This document shows positions 18,200 through 27,646 of a stretch of 64,000 nt of DNA, piece after piece. Source of the stretch: Arenibacter hampyeongensis. Its GTDB lineage: Bacteria; Bacteroidota; Bacteroidia; Flavobacteriales; Flavobacteriaceae. The notes beneath the pieces are model-generated. The model made no database searches and had not been told where the DNA came from. It saw nothing but the letters and a program-made list of their open reading frames with translations. Made by a program: the position numbers and the translations under genes. The stretch spans positions 310,001 through 374,000 of the forward strand of contig NZ_PIOB01000001.1 of NCBI RefSeq assembly GCF_002909255.1, read 5' to 3'. Positions within the stretch are counted from its first letter, which is position 1, and each line of letters starts with the position of its first letter.

Positions 18200-19609
18200 A
18201 TGGCTACAGTATCTAAAAATATTTTTTGGTCATTGGCCACTTCTTTACTTCAAGTTTATACCGGTAGTATAGTTTTTATTGTCCTGGCTAAACTAATGCC
18301 TGTTGAAGATTTTGGGATTTTGAGTTTTGGATTTTCCTTAGCTACAATTCTATGGGTTTGCGCCGATTTTGGCCTCTCTTTGATGATTATGAAAGAATAC
18401 CCGGAGAATAAATTTAATCCTGGAGATTACGTTTCCAATGGCTTGTACGTAAAGTTATCCATATCTCTTATTGTTGGTACAATTTCATTCATATATCTTT
18501 ATTTACTATATGATGGAAGTTGGGTTTTCGTTGGAGGTATTTTCATTTTATTTGCTTTGGCTTCATCTTATATACTATTCCTTCAAGCCTTATTGAAAGT
18601 TAAAAATAAGTTCGGGAAATATACAGAAACGACAATAGTTTATGCCATAGGTATTACAATTTTGATAATAATGTATAGTTTATTGGATTTCTCTTTGGGG
18701 ATGCTTTCAATAAGTCTTTTAGTTTGTAAATTATTGCAATTGACTTGGATATTATTCGTTTGTCGTGAATCAATCCGTATTAAAGCATACAATATTCAAA
18801 TTCAAAAACATTTTTTTAAGCGTAGCTGGTCATATGGTTTCCATACAATATTAGGGATATTATATTTTATGATTGATACCCAAATAATTTCCTATTATTT
18901 AGGTGCTACACAAGTTGCATTATATCAATCCGTTTTTAGAATAATTTTAGTGCTTTTGATTGCATCCGAAACATTGTCCAACGTTTTGTTACCTTATATG
19001 TCCTTTAAATTTTCAAGGGGAGAAAATATATCGGAACTCTCCTCGAAATTACTTTTTTATCTTATAATAATAGGATGCTCATTATTTCTTTTATTTACAA
19101 CATTTAACAAGTCCATAATAGCCACATTATATACAAGCGAATATCTGGCGGCAATCCCTTTGGTAGCGCCATTATCCCTAGTCGTCGTTTTAAGAACGAT
19201 AAGTTCTTTGCTAGGAAATATTATGACCATATCCAATAAACAAATTTATCGTGTTCTGACAGTTTCCATTTCTTTATCAATAAGCTTGGTCCTTAATTTC
19301 ATATTTATCCCAGAACACGGAATTATAGCTGCCGCCTGGATAAATGTTATTGCGCATATAAGTCTATTTGTTTTGTACTTTTATTATAGTAAAAAAGTGG
19401 TAGCTAATTTAACATTTTTTACTTCCGATATTGTATTGGTCCTTTTGGGAACATTGTTGATTTTTATGGGCTTGAAAATGTTTTCAATCTTTAACGTACC
19501 TATGGTTTTAATAAGTATAATAATCTGGGTGGCCTTTATTTGTTATATGATGACAAGAAATGAAAATTATACATTCTTGCTTAAATTGTTAAATGATAGA
19601 GGTATTTAA
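18200..19609 (+). CDS. wzx: Wzx-type oligosaccharide flippase
   Basis: 469 residues, almost all hydrophobic with roughly 12-14 membrane helices. Polysaccharide_synt/MATE-like flippase that turns undecaprenyl-diphosphate-linked repeat units to the periplasmic side. N-terminal WSLATSLLQVYTGSIVFIVL and AKLMPVEDFGILSFGFSLA are typical of Wzx, as are charged loops such as MKEYPENKFNPGDY. It is 10 bp after the lipoprotein gene. Wzx, Wzy and an initiating transferase in one locus indicate a Wzx/Wzy-dependent O-antigen or capsule. Confidence 0.92.
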   Translation: MATVSKNIFWSLATSLLQVYTGSIVFIVLAKLMPVEDFGILSFGFSLATILWVCADFGLSLMIMKEYPENKFNPGDYVSNGLYVKLSISLIVGTISFIYLYLLYDGSWVFVGGIFILFALASSYILFLQALLKVKNKFGKYTETTIVYAIGITILIIMYSLLDFSLGMLSISLLVCKLLQLTWILFVCRESIRIKAYNIQIQKHFFKRSWSYGFHTILGILYFMIDTQIISYYLGATQVALYQSVFRIILVLLIASETLSNVLLPYMSFKFSRGENISELSSKLLFYLIIIGCSLFLLFTTFNKSIIATLYTSEYLAAIPLVAPLSLVVVLRTISSLLGNIMTISNKQIYRVLTVSISLSISLVLNFIFIPEHGIIAAAWINVIAHISLFVLYFYYSKKVVANLTFFTSDIVLVLLGTLLIFMGLKMFSIFNVPMVLISIIIWVAFICYMMTRNENYTFLLKLLNDRGI

Positions 19610-19620
19610 ATTTTTTTAAT

Positions 19621-20316
19621 ATGAATTGTTTCTTTCAGGACTTGTTGGCAGTGTTAGTGCTATATAATGAAAAATTAGAAAATTCCAATACCTTTAAATC
19701 TCTTTCAAAGGCAATTCCTAAAGGGGCTTATGTTGATTTGGTGGTTTACGACAATTCTCCCGAAACCCATAATTTAGAAAATGTAGAATCTATATCTTTT
19801 AAAATACATTATATTCATGATGAAATGAATTCTGGCGTAAGCGCAGCATATAACTATGGTGCTAAATTCGCTGAGACAGAGAATAAAACGTGGATGTTAA
19901 TTCTTGATCAAGATACTACATTCCGTAACAATATATTTAATAGTTATCATGAAGCTATAGAATAAAATAAGAACATATTTTTATTTGCACCAATTTTAAA
20001 AATTAGCACGGGAATAATATTATCGCCATGTAGCTTTAACTGTTACGGAAAACATTTAAAGAATATTGATACTGGGTTAAATTCTTTGAAAATCAATTCT
20101 CCTATAAATAGTGGAATTCTGATAAAAGTATCAGAATTTCATGCTGTTGGGGGGTATAATGAGAAAGTGGGGCTTGTTATTAGTGATCACCAATTCATTG
20201 AAAATTACAGGAAACGTAATGATAATTATTTCGTGATTGACTCTATTGGATTATAGAACTTTTCTGCTATTGAGGATAATTTGGAAAAACAGCTGGTAAG
20301 ATTTAAGTACTATTGA
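19621..20316 (+). pseudogene. Glycosyltransferase family 2 gene broken by in-frame stops
   Basis: The first 114 codons encode a GT2 N-terminus (DLVVYDNSPE, MNSGVSAAYNYGAK, WMLILDQDTT) and end at TAA 19963-19965. Reading on in the same frame continues the homology: NKNIFLFAPIL, NSPINSGILIKVSEFHAVGG, ISDHQFIENYRKR, then TAG at 20254-20256, then NFSAIEDNLEKQLVRFKYY before a run of stops from 20314. Each block matches the intact paralogue at 24525-25367 (NNSGVSRAYNQGA, LLLDQDTT, TPVNSGMLINLDSFLNVGG, FSDFQFIERF, RFRYY). There is no frameshift, only nonsense codons, plus loss of the 3' end. Probably a recent pseudogene; sequencing error at two separate sites is less likely. The truncated product lacks the acceptor half. 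Confidence 0.9.
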
Positions 20317-20393
20317 TAATAAATTCTATTTTGAAAATAATTATTTCGAGAAGAGCTAAATTATTAATCTATTAAAAGAAGGTTAATTATACT

Positions 20394-21572
20394 ATGAGAA
20401 TTCTTTTGAAATTACTTTTTACTGGTGTCCTCTTAGAACTTTTTTTAGGTGGGGGAGGGAGGGTCTTTGAATTTGGTAATACAACGCTTAGAATACTACT
20501 TTTTTTCTTTAACATAGCTTTAGTTGGGGCTATTTATATTTTCCGCTCTAAAATACCTACCTATGTAATACAGCTTTCATTGGCGGTTATTTCCCTATTA
20601 GCCTTTTACGTTATTTTAGGTTGGTTAAACGGAGCTCCATTTGCCTTGATCGCCGAGGATGTAAAGCCACTGACCTATTTTTTCAGCGTCATTTTCTTTA
20701 GTTATTATATAGATTCCGAACAAAGGGTTAGATTATTAGTTTCCTTAATAAAAAGGACAAGCTTTTTAATGGCAATCGCCTATATATTCATTCAAATTCT
20801 ATTTTATTTTGAAAAAATCGATTTTACCATATTTTACAATTACGTAAACACCCAAATCGCCTCCTCTGAATTTTACTTTAGAGGGACCAATGGACTTTTC
20901 TTTTACAAAGGTTTTCTTTACATGGTAGTTGGCCTAATATTCTGGATTCATACTGATAAATCCAAATTTAAGGGATTGGCCATTTTTATAATCACTTCTG
21001 CGATGATACTTTCGGGCACCCGTGGACTGATTCTTATGTTCGTTATCTTGTATGCTCTCTTCTATGGGATTCCGCTTCTATTAAAACTAAACTTTAAAAT
21101 ACTGATTATAACAGTAGTACTTATTTTTGGAAGCTTATATTTTTTTAAAAATATAGAGTTGGGAAATAAGAATCAAAGCGATTCAGTTAGATTACAGCAA
21201 ATCCAGCAAGTTATAGAACGCATTGACCCCATTTCTTTTTTTATAGGTCATGGATTTGGAAATGGAGTGCCCATAAGAACGGTACATATGGAAATAGGTT
21301 ATTTGGAAGTCTTCCATAAACAAGGAATTTTAGGATTGGTCATATGGTTTATTTTTTTTACCGTCCTATATAATGCTTATACTCGCAACAAAAATAGTTT
21401 AGCTATTCGCAAGGCATTTTTTCTAAGTATTCTCTTCGTTATACTCATTTCCCTTACGAACCCTTTCTTTAACAACCCTATTGGAATTTCATTATTCGTC
21501 ATATCCATGTCCGTTTTTTGGACCCTAAATAAGACAGCGGAAAATCAAAATAATTTCAAACTGATTAAATAA
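20394..21572 (+). CDS. Wzy-type O-antigen polymerase/ligase-like membrane protein
   Basis: 392 residues with about ten to twelve predicted membrane helices. Likely polymerises repeat units in the periplasm. The region SGTRGLILMFVILYALF resembles the Wzy_C segment, and the main periplasmic loop (NIELGNKNQSDSVRLQQI to IGHGFGNGVPIRT) lies between late helices, with the G-x-G-F-G-N-G pattern common in O-antigen polymerases and ligases. The 5' end holds a G-rich tract (20448-20463) that is striking in such A+T-rich DNA. Wzy proteins diverge so strongly that polymerase versus ligase cannot be settled; a second candidate follows 7 bp downstream. Confidence 0.8.
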   Translation: MRILLKLLFTGVLLELFLGGGGRVFEFGNTTLRILLFFFNIALVGAIYIFRSKIPTYVIQLSLAVISLLAFYVILGWLNGAPFALIAEDVKPLTYFFSVIFFSYYIDSEQRVRLLVSLIKRTSFLMAIAYIFIQILFYFEKIDFTIFYNYVNTQIASSEFYFRGTNGLFFYKGFLYMVVGLIFWIHTDKSKFKGLAIFIITSAMILSGTRGLILMFVILYALFYGIPLLLKLNFKILIITVVLIFGSLYFFKNIELGNKNQSDSVRLQQIQQVIERIDPISFFIGHGFGNGVPIRTVHMEIGYLEVFHKQGILGLVIWFIFFTVLYNAYTRNKNSLAIRKAFFLSILFVILISLTNPFFNNPIGISLFVISMSVFWTLNKTAENQNNFKLIK

Positions 21573-21579
21573 TCTATGT

Positions 21580-23346
21580 ATGTACAGAATTAGGAAACTA
21601 TCTTTTGTGCCCCGCTTATGTATTTGCATGGCTATATCTCTAATTATAAATTCCCTATTAAATTATGAGCTTTCCTTAGAATTATCTCAAAAATCATATA
21701 CCCTCCTAGCCGAAATCACTTATCCAGATGAAGGTAGTATTGAGCTTCATTACGACACTGGTGCTGGATTTAATCCAATTCAGGAAGTTAAAAGAGAAGC
21801 CAATACAACTGGAAATACCATTGACTTTCCTTTCAAATTAGAAAAAAATGAACAGTTAAAGTTCTTACGCTTGGATTTTGGTTCTAATGAAAATATAAAA
21901 AATGTTGTAATTAATTCTGTTGAACTTGTAGCCAATGGCAAAAGCCTATTTAAAATCGCATCTGGCGAATTTAAAAAAAACATTGTTTTTTTTAAACATA
22001 TAATGGAAGTTGACCACTTACGCTCCGCTTTTATTCTAGATACCTCAAAACCTTCCTTCGATCCTTATATTGTTTTAAAACCTATTAATGAATTAATCTA
22101 TCCTTTATGGCTACGTACATTATTCTTATTACTTCCCTGGCTTGTTCTCTTTGTTTTTCCCTTAGTAAACTGGATAAAACGCCAAACGGATGAGAAAGAT
22201 TTAGTCTTGATCTTTGTAGCATTTTTTATTGCAACCATTCCGCTAAAAATAGCTTGGGTTACATTTTCTACACTTTTGTTATTGGCTTACGGACTGTTTA
22301 ATTCTTATAAAAAAAGGACATTTAAAATTAATTCGATACAAGTGTCAGTGTCTATATTCTTTATAATTCCCTTTTTATTAATTGGAAGTGGAGATATTTC
22401 CAAATTATCAATTCCAATGGGTTTTTTATTGTTCACGTTAATTGGTGGGACAATTGACTTCTCCCGACGTAACTCTGATGTAAAAATTATCTATTTAAAT
22501 GTCTTCCTTGTTTTGTCCTCCATTCTAATAGTGAGCTGGTTGCTACTTATTTTTTGCAGTGGATATTATTACAATATTAATTTCTACAATTACTTTAGCG
22601 ACATTAAAACCAATGCTCACTTAAGTATATATTGGCTGTTTTATGATCACACCACTTTTATTTCATTTTTCATTTTAATTGGTAATGTTTTTTGTGCAGA
22701 TTTACTTAGTAAAAAACTAATATCCTACCGTTATATTACTATATATTTTATATTTAGCTTTTTAGCAATTTTAATATTGGGGTCTAGACTTTCAATTGTC
22801 CTATTACTTATATTACCCATCCTATTTTCTCTTTCCATAAAAAATATAGCGCGGTATATCTTCCCTTCCATTATTATTGTTTTTGCAACAATAATTTATT
22901 TTATAGGTACATTGGATGGCCCTAGAAGTCAATTATGGAAAATGTCATGGAAAGCCATTAAAGACAATCCATGGGCAGGCTATGGCACCGGAAAATCGGA
23001 TGTTATTCTCCAAAATATAGAAATAGCACATAGAGCTGGGTTTAACTCTATCCTCGCAATGAATCACTCCCATAACCAGTACCTTACTTATTTATTGGAA
23101 AATGGAACAATTGGTCTATTTATATTTCTTTTAGCCCTTTCAAATATTCTCTATAATTTTTACAATTCCAACAACAAATGCATGCTGATAATATGTTCAA
23201 TGATTTTATTATTGATGATATTTGAATCTCCTTTTAAAACGGCAACTCCCCTTTATATGATATCTTTTTTATTGGTTGTTTTCTCTGAAAAAGAAAAGAT
23301 GAATAGTAAAAAAACACAGGACCAGAACTTTAATAAGCATATATAA
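21580..23346 (+). CDS. O-antigen ligase/polymerase-like membrane protein with periplasmic insert
   Basis: 588 residues. After one N-terminal membrane helix comes an extracytoplasmic region of about 130 residues (TLLAEITYPDEGSIELHYDTG to EVDHLRSAF) that looks beta-rich, then around ten more helices. The C-terminal half has the O-antigen ligase (Wzy_C) pattern: LGSRLSIVLLLILPILF, NPWAGYGTGKSDV, and NHSHNQYLTYLLENGTIGL, the H-x-x-x-x-x-L-x-E-x-G-like motif of WaaL/Wzy. With the gene before it, this gives one likely polymerase and one likely ligase, or polymerases for two linkages. Confidence 0.82.
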   Translation: MYRIRKLSFVPRLCICMAISLIINSLLNYELSLELSQKSYTLLAEITYPDEGSIELHYDTGAGFNPIQEVKREANTTGNTIDFPFKLEKNEQLKFLRLDFGSNENIKNVVINSVELVANGKSLFKIASGEFKKNIVFFKHIMEVDHLRSAFILDTSKPSFDPYIVLKPINELIYPLWLRTLFLLLPWLVLFVFPLVNWIKRQTDEKDLVLIFVAFFIATIPLKIAWVTFSTLLLLAYGLFNSYKKRTFKINSIQVSVSIFFIIPFLLIGSGDISKLSIPMGFLLFTLIGGTIDFSRRNSDVKIIYLNVFLVLSSILIVSWLLLIFCSGYYYNINFYNYFSDIKTNAHLSIYWLFYDHTTFISFFILIGNVFCADLLSKKLISYRYITIYFIFSFLAILILGSRLSIVLLLILPILFSLSIKNIARYIFPSIIIVFATIIYFIGTLDGPRSQLWKMSWKAIKDNPWAGYGTGKSDVILQNIEIAHRAGFNSILAMNHSHNQYLTYLLENGTIGLFIFLLALSNILYNFYNSNNKCMLIICSMILLLMIFESPFKTATPLYMISFLLVVFSEKEKMNSKKTQDQNFNKHI

Positions 23347-23385
23347 GTGTATTTTTGTGAATCATTTGATAATCAGTCATACTTT

Positions 23386-24519
23386 ATGAAGAATATCTTA
23401 ATTACTGGAGGAGCTGGTTTTATTGGCTCTAATTTAGCTTTAAAGTTAAATGAAAAGGGATATAATGTTACCGTCTTAGATAACCTTTCTGAACAAATTC
23501 ACGGAAAAGACCCTATAAATACTTCCCCATTATATAATTCTATTAGAAATAAAGTAGTTTTTATTAAAGGTGATGTCATAAATATTCAGGATTGGAAAAA
23601 AGCAATATATAACCAAGATATAATTGTACATTTTGCAGCTGAGACTGGAACAGGACAATCCATGTATGAAATAAAAAAATACACTCAGGTCAACGTCCAA
23701 GGAACAGCAATTATGTTGGATTTGTTAGTTAATACTCCCAACACGGTTAAAAAAGTTGTAATAGCTTCATCCAGGTCCATTTACGGGGAAGGTAAATATT
23801 TGAGCAAGGAATTAGGATATGTATATCCAAAACATCGCATTGAGGAAGATATGGATATTAGTGATTTTGAGGTAAAATATCCAAATTCTTCTCCTCTCCA
23901 ATTAGTGGCTACTGATGAAAATTCTAAAATCCATCCAACCTCTGTTTACGGAATAACTAAGCAGAATCAAGAACAAATGGTAATGACGGTCTGTCCAACA
24001 AAAGGCATTGCACCCGTGGCATTCCGTTATCAAAATGTGTATGGCCCGGGACAATCGTTGTCCAATCCATATACGGGGATATTATCTATTTTTTCTACTC
24101 AAATAAAAAATGGAAATGGTATAAACATTTTTGAAGATGGTAAGGAAACAAGAGATTTCGTATACATAGATGATATTGTTGATGCAACTATTCTGGGAAT
24201 AGAGAAGGAGGAGGCCAATGGAGAAATTTTTAATGTTGGGACAGGTGTCCCTACAGATGTAATAACCGTAGCCAATACTTTAATCAAAAATTTCAATACT
24301 TCAGTGCCCTTAACCATAACTGGAAATTATAGACTTGGAGATATCCGTCATAATTATGCAGACCTTACAAAGATAAAAGCAACATTAGGGTTTAATCCAA
24401 AAATTGAATTTCAACAAGGTATTAAGAATTTCACTGATTGGGTAAATACACAAGAAATCAAAGAAGACAAGTACGAAAAGTCCATTTCCGAAATGAAGGA
24501 AAAGGGAATGTATAAATAA
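23386..24519 (+). CDS. NAD-dependent epimerase, dTDP-L-rhamnose 4-epimerase-like
   Basis: 377 residues. Extended SDR enzyme with [44 protein letters not shown] (Y-x-x-x-K) and VYGPGQSLSNPYTGILSIFS. These motifs and an insert between the catalytic Ser and Tyr regions match dTDP-L-rhamnose 4-epimerases, which make dTDP-6-deoxy-L-talose. As the rhamnose pathway is complete in the same locus, its product could be the substrate. A UDP-sugar 4-epimerase is the alternative. The ATG at 23386 is chosen because the family starts MKNILITGGAG; an upstream GTG at 23347 overlaps a possible -7 box (TATTTTTG, 23350-23357). Confidence 0.85.
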   Translation: MKNILITGGAGFIGSNLALKLNEKGYNVTVLDNLSEQIHGKDPINTSPLYNSIRNKVVFIKGDVINIQDWKKAIYNQDIIVHFAAETGTGQSMYEIKKYTQVNVQGTAIMLDLLVNTPNTVKKVVIASSRSIYGEGKYLSKELGYVYPKHRIEEDMDISDFEVKYPNSSPLQLVATDENSKIHPTSVYGITKQNQEQMVMTVCPTKGIAPVAFRYQNVYGPGQSLSNPYTGILSIFSTQIKNGNGINIFEDGKETRDFVYIDDIVDATILGIEKEEANGEIFNVGTGVPTDVITVANTLIKNFNTSVPLTITGNYRLGDIRHNYADLTKIKATLGFNPKIEFQQGIKNFTDWVNTQEIKEDKYEKSISEMKEKGMYK

Positions 24520-24524
24520 CTGGG

Positions 24525-25367
24525 ATGAACAATTTTTTAGAATCTCTTTTAATTATAATAGTTATTTACAACAGAGCTTTGGAAGATTGTGAATCGTTTC
24601 AATCGGTACTGCAAATGACAGAAAAGGAGTCAGATATAAACCTCTATATCTACGACAATTCCAAACTCCCACAAAAAATTAACGATACGCAAGGAGTCTC
24701 AATGGTTTACAACCATGATTCCAATAATTCCGGCGTTAGTAGAGCTTATAATCAGGGCGCATTTCACGCGCAGAAAACAAATAAAAAATGGATACTATTG
24801 CTAGATCAAGACACAACACTTCCAAGCAATATCCTCAAAGAATACAAATCTTCTATTGACAGGCACCCAGACATTAAATTATTTGTTCCTATTTTACTTT
24901 TAGAGAATAATAGAATTTTTTCACCATGCGTCTATAAATTCAAAAGAGGCTTTCACCCAAAGTCAATTAATGTGGGTGTAAATTCTTTAAATCAACTGAC
25001 TCCTGTGAATAGTGGAATGTTAATAAATTTGGACTCCTTTTTGAACGTTGGGGGTTATAACGATAAAATAAAATTGGATTTTAGTGATTTTCAATTCATA
25101 GAACGCTTTCGCCAAAAGTATTCAGATTTTTATGTGTTGAATACCACATGTAGGCAAGATTTTTCCAATGACGAAGTTTCTTATTCAAGCCAGATAAATC
25201 GATTCAGATACTATTGTAATGGAGCACGAAATATAGATAAGCCTAGTTTCATAGATAAGTGTCAATATGGCACTATCGTGTTTTTGAGAGCTATTATGTT
25301 AACCATCAAATATAGAAAATTAAGGTTTTTATTAATTTTTATCAATTCTTATTTGAAAATTAATTAA
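24525..25367 (+). CDS. Glycosyltransferase family 2 (rhamnosyltransferase-like)
   Basis: 280 residues. GT-A fold transferase adding a sugar to the lipid-linked repeat unit on the cytoplasmic face. Seen: LLIIIVIYNRALED at the N-terminus, NNSGVSRAYNQGA, the metal-binding LLLDQDTTLP and, in the acceptor half, TPVNSGMLINLDSFLNVGGYND. This type includes WbbL-like rhamnosyltransferases, which suits a locus making dTDP-rhamnose. It is the intact paralogue of the pseudogene at 19621-20316. It begins 5 bp after the epimerase gene. The sugar transferred is inferred. Confidence 0.88.
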   Translation: MNNFLESLLIIIVIYNRALEDCESFQSVLQMTEKESDINLYIYDNSKLPQKINDTQGVSMVYNHDSNNSGVSRAYNQGAFHAQKTNKKWILLLDQDTTLPSNILKEYKSSIDRHPDIKLFVPILLLENNRIFSPCVYKFKRGFHPKSINVGVNSLNQLTPVNSGMLINLDSFLNVGGYNDKIKLDFSDFQFIERFRQKYSDFYVLNTTCRQDFSNDEVSYSSQINRFRYYCNGARNIDKPSFIDKCQYGTIVFLRAIMLTIKYRKLRFLLIFINSYLKIN

Positions 25368-25411
25368 GCCCTAAGTTTAAATTTTCTTAAAATAATAAAA
25401 CACAAAGCTTC

Positions 25412-26116
25412 ATGAAGATATCAGTTTGTATGGCTACCTATAACGGAGAAAGGTTTTTAAAAGAACAAATTGACTCCATATTACATCAAATATCCCCAGA
25501 TGACGAGCTTATTATTTCGGATGACGGTTCAACGGATAACACCATTGAAATTATTAGTTCCTATAAGGATGAGCGAATAAAATTATATCATTCGACAAAA
25601 GGCAATTTAATATATAATTTTGAAAATGCCTTAAAGCAGGCTTCCGGAGATATTATTTTTTTATCTGATCAAGATGATATTTGGTTCCATGACAAAGTCG
25701 AGAAATCTGTTTGGCATTTACAGGGTAATGGCTTAGTTTTTTCAAATGCTCTAATGTTCCATGATACGGAAAAGGTTAACGGCAGTTTGTTTTTCAAAAA
25801 TTCGAAAAATAAAACTGGGGTACTTTCCAATCTATTAAAAGTAAAATATCTTGGAGCAACATTGGCATTTAAATCTTCTATTTTACAAAAAGCCTTACCA
25901 TTTCCCACCAAACTTCCTATGCATGACGTGTGGATAGGACTGATTGCCGAAATTACTTCATCTACTTACTATATTGATGAACCCTTAATATATTATAGAA
26001 GACATGAAAACACTGCTTCCAGAACAGGAGAAAAAAGTACAAATTCGTTATTTCGTATGTTAAAAATAAGATATGGGCTTATTTTTAATCTATGTAAAAG
26101 AATGGCAACAAGTTGA
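25412..26116 (+). CDS. Glycosyltransferase family 2
   Basis: 234 residues. N-terminal ISVCMATYNGERFLKEQIDSI, DDELIISDDGSTDNT (nucleotide binding) and IIFLSDQDDIW (D-x-D-like metal site) define a GT-A family 2 enzyme of the rhamnosyltransferase-like subgroup. KLPMHDVWIGL lies in the acceptor region. It ends earlier than many relatives (about 290-320 residues), so the C-terminal helices may be shortened, but no frame disruption is visible. Donor and acceptor are unknown. Confidence 0.88.
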   Translation: MKISVCMATYNGERFLKEQIDSILHQISPDDELIISDDGSTDNTIEIISSYKDERIKLYHSTKGNLIYNFENALKQASGDIIFLSDQDDIWFHDKVEKSVWHLQGNGLVFSNALMFHDTEKVNGSLFFKNSKNKTGVLSNLLKVKYLGATLAFKSSILQKALPFPTKLPMHDVWIGLIAEITSSTYYIDEPLIYYRRHENTASRTGEKSTNSLFRMLKIRYGLIFNLCKRMATS

Positions 26117-26164
26117 ATTGATTGGCTTTTAGTAATGTATAATTAATAATTTTTAGAATAAAAA

Positions 26165-27634
26165 ATGCTATTTAACTCATTTAGTTTTTTATATTTTTTC
26201 CCTGTAGTAGTAATCCTATATTTTGTTTTTCCATATAAATTAAGGTGGTTTTGGTTGTTGATAACCAGCTATTATTTCTATATGAGTTGGAATCCAAAAT
26301 ATGCATTATTGATTTTAACTTCCACCGTTATTACATATGTTAGTGGTATCCTCATTGAGAAAGCAAATAAGGATGGATTTGGAAATAAAAAAATATATGT
26401 AGCAATTAGCTTTATTTCCAATCTGGCAATCTTAATTGGTTTTAAATATTTTAATTTTTTAAATGAAAATTTCGCAATTCTGTTCAATAAAATTGGAATA
26501 GAATGGAAATTATCAAATTTTGATATTATGCTTCCAGTTGGTATTTCTTTCTATACATTTCAGGCTCTTAGCTACACTATGGATGTATACCGAAATAAAA
26601 TTAAAGCTACTCAACATTTTGGAAAATATGCCTTATTTGTTTCATTCTTCCCTCAATTAGTTGCTGGTCCGATTGAAAAATCCGTTAATTTATTACCTCA
26701 ATTTGACCGTGAGAATAAGTTAAACTATGACAGAATTAAAGATGGATTAATTTTGATGCTGTGGGGCTTTTTTAAAAAGTTGGTCATAGCAGATAGATTA
26801 GCTATTCTAGTGAATACCGTTTTCAATAACCCCCATAATTTTACCGGTTTTGAGCTAGTAATTGCAATAGTATTTTTTTCATTTCAAATATTATGTGATT
26901 TTTCGGCTTATACCGATATAGCAATCGGTGCTGCCAAAGTCTTGGGTTATGATTTGATGAAAAACTTTGACAGACCTTATTTTTCAAAATCCATTCCCGA
27001 GTTTTGGAGAAGATGGCATATTTCCCTTGGAGGATGGTTTAGAGATTACCTGTACTTTCCATTAGGAGGCAGCCGTGTTAAAAAATGGAAGAAGAACAGA
27101 AATATTATGGTGGTATTCCTAGTTAGCGGAATATGGCATGGTGCCAGTTGGAATTTCCTCATATGGGGATTCCTGCACGGAATATATCAGATAATAGATT
27201 TAAGCATAACCCCATTTATCTTTAAATTTTATCGTTCAGTTAAAATCAATTTCAATACAGTTGGTTATAAGTTGTATAAAATATTGCTTACTTTTTCATT
27301 AGTTTCTTTAGCCTGGGTATTTTTTAGAGCCAATAAACTTACAGATGCCATATACATAATAAAAAATATTTTCGTTTTCAATCCTGAAGTACTTTTTGGT
27401 GATGCTATTTATAAGTTAGGATTGGAAAGAGGAGAATTTAAAATTGCCATTATTTCAATTATAGTGCTTATAGGATTTGATTTACTAGAAAGAAAATTTG
27501 ACATATTGGCTTTATTAAAGAATCAAAACATTATTTTGAGATGGGGTCTATATGTTTTCTTTATACTGTACATACTCTTTTATGGAATATATGGGAGTAA
27601 TGAAAAGGCAGCATTTATTTATTTTCAATTCTAA
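26165..27634 (+). CDS. MBOAT family O-acyltransferase (AlgI-like)
   Basis: 489 residues with many membrane helices. AlgI-like enzymes pass acetyl groups across the inner membrane for O-acetylation of a periplasmic polysaccharide. Motifs: LPVGISFYTFQALSYTMDVYR, FPQLVAGPIEK, FWRRWHISLGGWFRDYLYFPLGG, and GIWHGASWNFLIWGFLHG with the catalytic His near residue 325. It is followed after 12 bp by an SGNH-like partner, the arrangement seen in alginate (AlgI/AlgJ), Pat and Dlt systems. It probably acetylates this locus's glycan. Confidence 0.93.
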   Translation: MLFNSFSFLYFFPVVVILYFVFPYKLRWFWLLITSYYFYMSWNPKYALLILTSTVITYVSGILIEKANKDGFGNKKIYVAISFISNLAILIGFKYFNFLNENFAILFNKIGIEWKLSNFDIMLPVGISFYTFQALSYTMDVYRNKIKATQHFGKYALFVSFFPQLVAGPIEKSVNLLPQFDRENKLNYDRIKDGLILMLWGFFKKLVIADRLAILVNTVFNNPHNFTGFELVIAIVFFSFQILCDFSAYTDIAIGAAKVLGYDLMKNFDRPYFSKSIPEFWRRWHISLGGWFRDYLYFPLGGSRVKKWKKNRNIMVVFLVSGIWHGASWNFLIWGFLHGIYQIIDLSITPFIFKFYRSVKINFNTVGYKLYKILLTFSLVSLAWVFFRANKLTDAIYIIKNIFVFNPEVLFGDAIYKLGLERGEFKIAIISIIVLIGFDLLERKFDILALLKNQNIILRWGLYVFFILYILFYGIYGSNEKAAFIYFQF

Positions 27635-27646
27635 AGATAAAGAATA

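Noticed and set aside
19963-20316. In-frame TAA and TAG in the glycosyltransferase as programmed readthrough or recoding
   Set aside because: No recoding signal was seen, two different stops are involved, and an intact paralogue exists, so decay is simpler.
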